Part shown: one piece after another, positions 8,314-14,469 of the stretch | Numbering within the stretch: position 1 is the stretch's first letter | Layout of the letters: each line of letters begins with the position of its first letter | NCBI GenBank assembly: GCA_003451595.1 | Contig: DMDA01000063.1 | Location: 6,755-26,672, forward strand | From: Chloroflexota bacterium | Lineage (GTDB): Bacteria > Chloroflexota > Anaerolineae > Caldilineales > Caldilineaceae | Length of the DNA: 19,918 nucleotides | Direction: 5' to 3' | Made by a program: the position numbers and the translations under genes | Notes under the pieces: generated by a model | What the model was told of the DNA's origin: nothing | Databases searched by the model: none | What the model saw: the letters and a program-made list of their open reading frames with translations, nothing else

Positions 8314-9456
8314 TCAGTTGGCCGCACGCGTTGCCACCGACTCATGCGCTGCCGCCCGCAGCGCCGCCGCAATCTTCTGATCTGTGACCGGCAGTGGAAA
8401 GTCCCCCACTTCGTCGAGCGTCACCCAACGCCAATCCTGGCAACCGATGGCTTGCGGTGCGCCGGCTACGTGGCGCGCATGAAACGTGTGCAGCGTGATG
8501 CGAAAATGCGTGTAGGCGTGTTTGACCGTTGTCAGCAAGTCACCAACCTCGATCTCGATGCCCAACTCCTCGTCAATTTCACGGCGCAGACATGCCGCCA
8601 GATCGGCGTCATCGGCTTCCAGCTTGCCGCCTGGAAACTCCCACAGCCCACCCAACATGCCGGCAGCCGGTCGTTGCGCTAACAACAACCGGCTGCGATA
8701 GGGGCTGCCCGCCCAGATCACCCCGGCCGCAACGTCGTAGTGGGGCGTCTGCTTGCGCGGCGGCATGACCGGCCGCTCCGCCTGTGTCCCATGTGCGGCG
8801 GCCTGGCAGTGATCCTGTAGTGGACAGAGCAGGCAGCGCGGACTTTGCGGCGTGCAGAGCGTGGCGCCCAGTTCCATCAGCGCCTCGTTGCAGGCGCCTG
8901 CTGCACCTGTCGGCGCTGCCTCCACCAGGGCGCGCGCCAGCGCCCAAAGCTGGCGCAACACCGCCGGTGTGCTGATCGGCTGGTCGATGTCGCACAGACG
9001 CGCCAGCACGCGCTTGACATTGCCATCTAATATTGGCTCCGGCTGATTGTAAGCGATGCTGAGAATGGCGCCAACCGTGTACTCACCGATGCCTGGCAGC
9101 GCCAGCAACGCTTTGCGGTCGGCGGGCAACACGCCGCCGTGTACGGCGACGATTTGGCGGGCTGCTTTGTGCAGATTACGGGCGCGGGCGTAATAGCCCA
9201 GCCCCTCCCACGCCTTCAACACCTCTTGCAAGTCCGCAGCGGCCAGCGCCTCGACAGTCGGGAAGCGTTCCATCCAGCGTTGGAAGTAGCCCTCCACCGT
9301 CTCGACGCGCGTCTGCTGCAGCATGATCTCGCTGATCCAGACCGGGTAGGCGGCGCGTGCGCCAGCGCGTGCGCCGCGCCAGGGGAGCACGCGCTGATGG
9401 ACGGCGTGCCAAGCAACCAGGCGCGCCGCCAGCACCGCAAAATCAGGTGAGTACAT
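8314..9456 (-). CDS. mutY: Adenine DNA glycosylase MutY with Nudix-like C-terminal domain
   Basis: MutY removes adenine mispaired with 8-oxoguanine, a key step of the GO repair system. The 380-residue protein has the catalytic Glu43 in WISEIMLQQT, a helix-hairpin-helix LPGIGEYTVG (120-129) with the conserved catalytic Asp144 in LDGNVKRV, and a [4Fe-4S] ligand set Cys201-x6-Cys208-x2-Cys211-x5-Cys217. The C-terminal domain (about 240-360) has a nearly complete Nudix box, WEFPGGK followed by REIDEELGI (292-300). One extra residue sits before REIDEELGI, and D replaces the first E. The start at 9456 is chosen because the protein body begins MYSPDFAVLAARL; an upstream extension would overlap the zinc-ribbon gene. 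No strong Shine-Dalgarno is seen, and the 8-bp gap to the upstream gene suggests coupled translation. Confidence 0.94.
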   Translation of the reverse strand: MYSPDFAVLAARLVAWHAVHQRVLPWRGARAGARAAYPVWISEIMLQQTRVETVEGYFQRWMERFPTVEALAAADLQEVLKAWEGLGYYARARNLHKAARQIVAVHGGVLPADRKALLALPGIGEYTVGAILSIAYNQPEPILDGNVKRVLARLCDIDQPISTPAVLRQLWALARALVEAAPTGAAGACNEALMELGATLCTPQSPRCLLCPLQDHCQAAAHGTQAERPVMPPRKQTPHYDVAAGVIWAGSPYRSRLLLAQRPAAGMLGGLWEFPGGKLEADDADLAACLRREIDEELGIEIEVGDLLTTVKHAYTHFRITLHTFHARHVAGAPQAIGCQDWRWVTLDEVGDFPLPVTDQKIAAALRAAAHESVATRAAN

Positions 9457-9464
9457 CGGGTGGA

Positions 9465-9671
9465 CTACTGGGGGACCGACAACGGAGAGAAGAAACACTG
9501 CGCCAGCAGCGTCATCGCAAAGAACGCAGCGATCAACAACCACATCCAGCTGGCAAAGCCACCGCTCTGGTTGCGCTTTTTGGGCGGCTTGGGTTTGGGC
9601 AGCGGCGTCTGGCAGCGCCAGCAAACTTCCTTATCGTCAGGATTCCAGGTTTTGCAGTTTGGGCAGTCCAT
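9465..9671 (-). CDS. Small zinc-ribbon protein with one C-terminal membrane helix
   Basis: A 68-residue protein whose function I do not recognise. It begins MDCPNCKTWNPDDKEVCWRC, a zinc-ribbon with CxxC pairs at Cys3/Cys6 and Cys17/Cys20. A Pro/Lys-rich linker (21-34) leads to one hydrophobic helix (about 42-61) containing a further Cys. This architecture (N-terminal cytoplasmic zinc ribbon, C-terminal membrane anchor) is common in small, uncharacterised bacterial proteins. The ATG at 9671 has GAGG about nine bases upstream. It lies between mutM and mutY and ends eight bases before the mutY start, so it is probably cotranscribed with mutY. A role in repair is only guilt by association. Confidence 0.75.
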   Translation of the reverse strand: MDCPNCKTWNPDDKEVCWRCQTPLPKPKPPKKRNQSGGFASWMWLLIAAFFAMTLLAQCFFSPLSVPQ

Positions 9672-9702
9672 CTCACGATCCTCTTGTTGGCTTGGTGACG
9701 GT

Positions 9703-9708
9703 ATCGTA
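9703..9708 (-). promoter_or_regulatory. Weak extended -10 candidate upstream of the zinc-ribbon gene
   Basis: On the minus strand TGC precedes TACGAT (4 of 6 consensus bases), about 30 bases upstream of the zinc-ribbon ATG and in a 147-bp gap after mutM. No clear -35 box is seen. It could provide a separate promoter for the zinc-ribbon/mutY pair. Confidence 0.3.
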
Positions 9709-9818
9709 GCACAAAGCATCCGGCGCGCCGAAAAGCGGGAGCCTCATCGTGGATGTATGAGGACGCAGGAAGGAGGAGTGGCGGCGCGGCGCGTACTATG
9801 TGGCGCCGACTTCAAACT

Positions 9819-10700
9819 TCAGCCCGGATTGGAATCACTAGCGTCGCGCCGTGAACTGGCAATATGCCCCGCCAGAGGTTGGCAGTGGGGGCAAAAATGG
9901 GTGCCGCGCTGCGCCACCACGCTGCGCACGATCGGCGCGCCACACTGTGGACAGGGTTGGCCGGTGCGCCGAAAGACCTTGAACTCTTCCTGGAAGCCGC
10001 CGGGCGCGCCGCCAGGACGGCTGTAATTTTGCAGGCTGCTCCCACCAAGACTGCTGCCAGCTTTGGCAATCCCAAGCCTGAGCACTTCTTGCACGGCGTT
10101 ATGCAGCGCCGCGATCTCGATGCTGGGTAGCGTCCCCGCTGGACGCAGCGGGTGGATGCCTGCCCGAAAGAGCGCTTCGTCGGCGTAGATGTTGCCAACA
10201 CCAGCGACGAGGCTCTGGTCGAGCAGCAGCGCCTTGATCGGTGCGCTGCGGCCATGCAGACGCGCCGCCAGGTAGTCAGGATGAAAGTCGGCGGCGAATG
10301 GCTCTGGCCCCAAGTGCGCCAGCACCGACGCCGGGTCAGGCGTCAGCCACAACCGGCCAAACTTGCGTGCGTCCTGAAAGCGCAACTGCTGCCCATTGTC
10401 CAGCCGCATGACGACGTGGGTGTGAGCCGCGAGCGGCGCATCGTCCGCTACGGTGAGCAGGTGGCCGGTCATGCGCAGATGGACGATTAGCGTCAGATTG
10501 TCTGTCAGCCCAAGCAACATGTATTTGCCGCGTCGACCAAAGTCCACAAAGCGCTGCCCGACAATCTGGGCGATGAACTCCTCGGCGGTGGGTAGGGCAA
10601 TTGTGCGCGGCCAGGTTACGCTGGCGTCGAGCACTTGCCGTCCGCGCAGCAACGGCGCCAGCTCACGCACATAGGTTTCAACTTCGGGTAGTTCGGGCAT
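9819..10700 (-). CDS. mutM: Formamidopyrimidine-DNA glycosylase (Fpg/MutM)
   Basis: MutM excises 8-oxoguanine and formamidopyrimidines and cleaves the abasic site. The 293-residue protein begins MPELPEVETYV, so Pro2 (catalytic Schiff-base proline) and Glu3 are intact. Lys59 in RRGKYML, the intercalating Met77, Arg112 and Phe114 (DARKFG), NIYADEALF (170-178) and the C-terminal zinc finger Cys250-x2-Cys253-x16-Cys270-x2-Cys273 are present. A tail of about 19 residues after the zinc finger is longer than in most family members and looks disordered. The Shine-Dalgarno is poor. It follows the anti-sigma gene after a 31-bp gap on the same strand, so it is probably in the same transcript, and precedes the zinc-ribbon/mutY pair. 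Confidence 0.96.
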   Translation of the reverse strand: MPELPEVETYVRELAPLLRGRQVLDASVTWPRTIALPTAEEFIAQIVGQRFVDFGRRGKYMLLGLTDNLTLIVHLRMTGHLLTVADDAPLAAHTHVVMRLDNGQQLRFQDARKFGRLWLTPDPASVLAHLGPEPFAADFHPDYLAARLHGRSAPIKALLLDQSLVAGVGNIYADEALFRAGIHPLRPAGTLPSIEIAALHNAVQEVLRLGIAKAGSSLGGSSLQNYSRPGGAPGGFQEEFKVFRRTGQPCPQCGAPIVRSVVAQRGTHFCPHCQPLAGHIASSRRDASDSNPG

Positions 10701-10731
10701 GAGAGCTCAGTTGGGCGTTGAATGAATCGGT

Positions 10732-11976
10732 TCAAGCACGGCGACTACGCCACCATAGGATGCCAAATGTGGCCATACCAACCAGTGCCGCCAGTTGCAA
10801 CCAGGGCAAGATTACCGGCAGCGCAGTGGTTGAAGCGGGTGGCAAGGCGGTGGCCGGTGACGCCGTTGCAATCAAGTTCGCCGCCGTCGCGGTTTCAGCC
10901 ATTGCTGCCTCAGCTACTGTCGCCTCAACTGCTGTCGCCTCAACTGCTGTCGCCTCAATCGGTGTAGCCGTGAGGGTTGGCAGGGCGGTTGCCATCGGTG
11001 CGCTGATCACTGGGCTGGCAGGCGCAGCGCTGGGCGTGTTGGCTGTGACGCGTGCAGAGGATGCGGTGGGCGCCGCAAGCATGGCGCTTTCCGCTACTGC
11101 GGCGCTTTCGGCGGCGACTTCAGGCGCCGCCGGAGCACTGGCGAGCGCTGCATAGGCTGGTGCATCTTCGGCGCCGGCGATGCCGCTCAGCGCATCCTCT
11201 GTAGCGCGTTCACCGGGAATCACGCGCACAGGAGCGGCGGCGACAACTACCTCTGCGTCCGCCGACGTCGCCATGGGGGCGCCTTCGGTGTTGGCAGCGA
11301 GCGGCGCTGCGGTGGCGCTGACTGCCGGAGCGCCGCCTTCATTGGCATCACTTGGAGCAGTGGCATTTGCGCCTTGCTTGGTGGCAGGGTTGACTGCACC
11401 TGCGACGCTTGCAGCATCGTCAACCACTTCTGCCATGGCTTCGCTGGCAGGGGGTGCGGCGCTTTCCTGGCTGACTTGACTCATCATCGACGGTACTGCG
11501 AGGTTGGCGCCAGTGTTGCTGCGCAACAGCGCGGGCAACATCAACAGCACCAACAGGGCGGCCATGCTGGTCGCCAGCGCATTGCGCCATACCGGGTTGC
11601 CTCCCGCCCAAAACGCGCGCCAGCCATCGACCAAGCGTTCCCACCATCCTGGGGACATGGCGGATGGTGTGGCGGGTTGGCGCGCCGGGAGCGGCGCGGG
11701 ATGTTCGCTGTGTGCAACCACGCTCGCTGTCGCAACGGGTTCGTCGCGACTTTGTCCCACCATCTCGGGCGTCAGGACGAAAGTGCGCGGGGCGCTGAGC
11801 ATGGGCAGTGTGCGCAGCAGCGTGACAGTTTCCCGCAAAGTCGCCAGGCGCCAGGCCACCGTGGCATCTTCAGTGGCAGCTTGCTCGACAAGGGCGCGCT
11901 CACCTGGCGTCACCGCGTTGTCAATGTAGGCGGATAATAGTTCGTCCGTGATTTCGGGAAAGCGTGATGTCGTCAT
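10732..11976 (-). CDS. Membrane anti-sigma factor with long Ala/Thr-rich extracytoplasmic region
   Basis: The N-terminal 60 residues (ITDELLSAYIDNAVTPGERA and following) match the anti-sigma domain of the RsiW/RskA type, but the HxxxCxxC zinc motif is absent. A first membrane helix lies at about 131-151. It is followed by about 230 residues of low-complexity Ala/Thr/Val/Glu/Pro sequence and a second hydrophobic helix (about 388-409) ending in Arg-rich RSRRA. The predicted arrangement is cytoplasmic N-terminus, extracytoplasmic middle, cytoplasmic tail. The gene starts 23 bases after the stop of the ECF sigma gene, the usual arrangement for a sigma/anti-sigma pair, and has an AGGG-type Shine-Dalgarno. 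The low-complexity region includes pentapeptide EATAV repeats encoded by 15-bp DNA repeats. Assignment as the cognate anti-sigma is strong from context plus domain; the signal sensed is unknown. Confidence 0.82.
   Translation of the reverse strand: MTTSRFPEITDELLSAYIDNAVTPGERALVEQAATEDATVAWRLATLRETVTLLRTLPMLSAPRTFVLTPEMVGQSRDEPVATASVVAHSEHPAPLPARQPATPSAMSPGWWERLVDGWRAFWAGGNPVWRNALATSMAALLVLLMLPALLRSNTGANLAVPSMMSQVSQESAAPPASEAMAEVVDDAASVAGAVNPATKQGANATAPSDANEGGAPAVSATAAPLAANTEGAPMATSADAEVVVAAAPVRVIPGERATEDALSGIAGAEDAPAYAALASAPAAPEVAAESAAVAESAMLAAPTASSARVTANTPSAAPASPVISAPMATALPTLTATPIEATAVEATAVEATVAEAAMAETATAANLIATASPATALPPASTTALPVILPWLQLAALVGMATFGILWWRSRRA
10895..10969. repeat. 15-bp tandem repeat within the anti-sigma gene
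   Basis: Five consecutive 15-bp units of the form TCAACTGCTGTCGCC occur here, the third and fourth (10925-10939, 10940-10954) identical and the others diverged. On the minus strand they encode the pentapeptide EATAV or variants. In-frame length change by slippage would alter the linker length without breaking the gene. Confidence 0.8.
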
Positions 11977-11999
11977 GATCCCTGTCGTCTTGCTGCACT

Positions 12000-12656
12000 C
12001 TACTGCTGGCGAGTGTAGCTTTGCTCATCCATAGGACGGAAAGCTGGCGGCAATAGTTCCGGGTATTGAAGCAGATAGTCGCGCACCCGCGCCCGCGCCC
12101 GATTGATGCGCGACTTGATCGTGCCCATCGGTGCGCCGGTCATTTCGGCGATCTCATCGTATGCATAGCCGTGGACATCGCACAGAGTCAACACCAGACG
12201 TTGATCGGGTGGCAACGCCTGAAAGCTGCGCTCGATCAACGCGCTCAATTCCATGCGTTCGACGTGGGCTTGGGGAGTGTCCGCCGGGTCGATCAGGTGG
12301 GGTGCGTAGTCGTCGTTGTCGGCCAGGTCATCCAGGCTGTCGGTGAGCTTGCGCTGGCGAGAACGCAGCAGGTCATAACAGGTGTTGGCGACAATGCGAA
12401 TGATCCAACTCTTGAAACTGCCGCCCTGGAAGGCAGCGATGCCTCGATAGGCCTTGATGAAGCTTTCCTGCACGACATCGGCGGCGGCCGCGTCGTCTTG
12501 CAGCGTGCGGTAGGCGACGCTGTAGGCCAGATTCTGATAGGCCACAACGAGTTGATTGAATGCAGTCAGATCACCAGCCGCTGCACGGGCAATGATCTGT
12601 TCCTCGCCAGAAGCTGGCGTTGTGGCGTGATCCTCTATGCTTTGCACGAAATGCAC
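12000..12656 (-). CDS. RNA polymerase ECF-family sigma-70 factor
   Basis: This 218-residue protein has the two-domain ECF layout. Region 2 is at about 33-103, with the region 2.2 core ADVVQESFIKAYRG and a SWIIRIVANTCYDLLRSRQRK segment (region 2.3/2.4). Region 4 is at about 139-195, with LPPDQRLVLTLCDVHGYAYD followed by the helix-turn-helix EIAEMTGAPMGTIKSRINRARARVR. A linker of about 35 residues joins them. It is followed at 23 bp by the anti-sigma gene, so it is probably held at the membrane until a signal releases it. The start at 12656 is a GTG with little Shine-Dalgarno; the GTG three codons later (12647) has AGGTG upstream at suitable spacing and may be the true start. The promoter is not clear. 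Confidence 0.92.
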   Translation of the reverse strand: MHFVQSIEDHATTPASGEEQIIARAAAGDLTAFNQLVVAYQNLAYSVAYRTLQDDAAAADVVQESFIKAYRGIAAFQGGSFKSWIIRIVANTCYDLLRSRQRKLTDSLDDLADNDDYAPHLIDPADTPQAHVERMELSALIERSFQALPPDQRLVLTLCDVHGYAYDEIAEMTGAPMGTIKSRINRARARVRDYLLQYPELLPPAFRPMDEQSYTRQQ

Positions 12657-12676
12657 CTGTTCTGCGGCGCAACCAT

Positions 12677-12705
12677 TTGACGATTATCGATGTGCTTAGT
12701 ATACT
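12677..12705 (+). promoter_or_regulatory. Near-consensus sigma-70 promoter of tRNA-Leu
   Basis: A -35 TTGACG (12677-12682, 5 of 6) and -10 TATACT (12700-12705, 5 of 6) are separated by exactly 17 bases. Predicted transcription starts near 12712, 13 bases before the mature tRNA. The -10 sits in AGTATACT, which is palindromic and therefore also reads TATACT on the minus strand toward the sigma gene, but no -35 pairs with that orientation. Confidence 0.75.
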
Positions 12706-12724
12706 GACGCAATCTGTTGAGTTA

Positions 12725-12809
<85 letters not shown>

Positions 12810-12812
12810 ACC

Positions 12813-12880
12813 TTTCCCGGAGCACTGGCGCACAACGTGCTGCATTATAGCAGACGGCCAGGCATCCGGGAAACATTTTT
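12813..12880 (+). terminator. Possible intrinsic terminator downstream of tRNA-Leu
   Basis: TTTCCCGG (12813-12820) pairs with CCGGGAAA (12866-12873), and a TTTTT run (12876-12880) follows two bases later. The 45-base interior contains a further GCAC/GTGC pair, so the structure would be branched, not a simple hairpin. Its position starting 4 bases after the tRNA supports a role in ending the tRNA transcript. Confidence 0.45.
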
Positions 12881-13051
12881 GCGGAGGAAGTGTGGTGGAC
12901 AATCGTCCAGCACCAGTTGTAGAGTGTCGGTACACTGGATTGAATGAAGCAGTGTTTCACCAACGCCGACAATCGGAACGTAATAATGGATAGAGTGACC
13001 CATTCGTTTTGGACTGACCGCTTCCCTCAAGCGCTTTCTCGTTTTTCTCCA

Positions 13052-14374
13052 ATGCAATTCCATCGCATGCTCCCGACCACACACTGGCTTGTGTGGATCG
13101 GTGTCTTGCTCATGGTAGCGGGATGCGGTCCAGCGCGCGCCGCCGACACCGAGGCGACGTTGCGCAATGAGATTGCCCGCATCGCCCAGGAGTTCAACGC
13201 GGATCAGGACGTCGCCAGAGCGCGTGCTGCGCTAGAAGAGCTGGATGTCGCCAACCCGCGCCAGTACTTGATGTTGCAGACTGAGGAGATGATCGCCGCC
13301 AACTCTGACCCGGCGCTGACAGCCAGCCTGGTCAAGTTGACCGACGCGCTCAATATTCAATCCACAGTGATTCGCACATATGCGGCTCAGCAGGGGCTGG
13401 CGCCGCCAACACCGACTTTCGCTCTGGAAGCAATCGCCGTTGCGCCGACGCTGCCGTCGGTCGCCACGCCGGCGCCGACTGCCCTGCCGTCCGCTGCTGC
13501 GGATGTGGCGTCTGCTGCGTCGCTCACTACGCCTGCGGCGGTGGCGTTGCTTGACTTGCCCACGCCCACCGCGCAAAACAGCGCGCCGGCTGCGCCACAG
13601 GGCAAAGCCACCGGGCTGATCAATGTGCGCAGCGGGCCAGGCACCGAATTTGCTGCTGTTGCCACGCTTGCCGCCGATGAGACGGTCGAACTGACAGGTA
13701 AAACCCCGGCTGGCGACTGGTGGCAGGTGAAAGCGGCTGACGGGGCGACAGGTTGGGTTTTCGGCCAGCTACTGGAAACAACCGGCGACGTTGCCGCAGT
13801 TGCAGTTGCCGCCGACATTCCCACGCCGCCGCCCGCATCCGCACTGGTTGCAGATGCCGCGCCCGCCACGCCACCAGCTGCTGAGCCGACCGCAGCGCCA
13901 GCGGGTGAGCCAACCGCCGCCCCTGCGCCCGCCGGCTCACCCAGCGACCAGCCTTATTTCAAGCTGGTGGCCAGCCGCATGTGGAGCAAGGCCGAAAACG
14001 GTGATTGTCGCGGCCAGCACCTGTTGCGTATCAATGTCATCGACGCCAACGGCGTGCGCATCAACGGCGTGCGGCTCAAGGGCATCTACACTGGCGAGAT
14101 CTTGGTGACAGGCAGCCAGGGCAAAGGTGACGGCGTGATCGAGTATGACCTCTACGGCACGGGTGAGGGCTTTGTGGTGATTCAGAATGACGATGGCCGC
14201 GAAGCAGCAAGTGACCGCGCTGAGGGCTTCACCACCCAATCGCGCGACATCAGTCAGGATGTCTTGATCGCCGGCGGCTATTGTTCCAACGCCAGCGACT
14301 GCCAGGTTTTCTATGACTCCTGGGGGTGTAACGGCCACCACAGTTGGGAGGCAACCTTCCAGCGCAACTACTGA
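13052..14374 (+). CDS. SH3b-domain lipoprotein with cysteine-rich C-terminal domain
   Basis: From the start used here (440 residues), a lipoprotein signal peptide ends with LLMVAGC, lipidation at Cys25. A helical region (about 30-105) and a Pro/Ala/Thr-rich linker follow. A bacterial SH3 domain (about 185-247; LINVRSGPGTEF, WWQVKAADGATGWVFGQLL) comes next, then a second Pro/Ala-rich linker, then a C-terminal domain (about 300-440) with four cysteines that could form disulfides. SH3b domains often bind peptidoglycan or peptides. The C-terminal domain resembles that of the next gene's product. The start is uncertain: the frame opens at 12944, but 13052 or 13067 gives a normal-length signal peptide; none has a good Shine-Dalgarno. 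The protein is predicted to be anchored outside the cytoplasmic membrane. Function is unknown. Confidence 0.78.
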   Translation: MQFHRMLPTTHWLVWIGVLLMVAGCGPARAADTEATLRNEIARIAQEFNADQDVARARAALEELDVANPRQYLMLQTEEMIAANSDPALTASLVKLTDALNIQSTVIRTYAAQQGLAPPTPTFALEAIAVAPTLPSVATPAPTALPSAAADVASAASLTTPAAVALLDLPTPTAQNSAPAAPQGKATGLINVRSGPGTEFAAVATLAADETVELTGKTPAGDWWQVKAADGATGWVFGQLLETTGDVAAVAVAADIPTPPPASALVADAAPATPPAAEPTAAPAGEPTAAPAPAGSPSDQPYFKLVASRMWSKAENGDCRGQHLLRINVIDANGVRINGVRLKGIYTGEILVTGSQGKGDGVIEYDLYGTGEGFVVIQNDDGREAASDRAEGFTTQSRDISQDVLIAGGYCSNASDCQVFYDSWGCNGHHSWEATFQRNY

Positions 14375-14469
14375 TTCTTTTGCTGGCTGGCCGTTGCGTG
14401 CGATAATCGCGGTGGTTTGTCCAGCTTGACCAGTCACTCAACCCTTTCCACCGACGGAGGCATGGGGTT

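Noticed and set aside
12698..12703. Minus-strand TATACT as the ECF sigma gene promoter
   Set aside because: It is the palindromic partner of the tRNA -10 box, and no -35-like hexamer lies 16-18 bases upstream on the minus strand.
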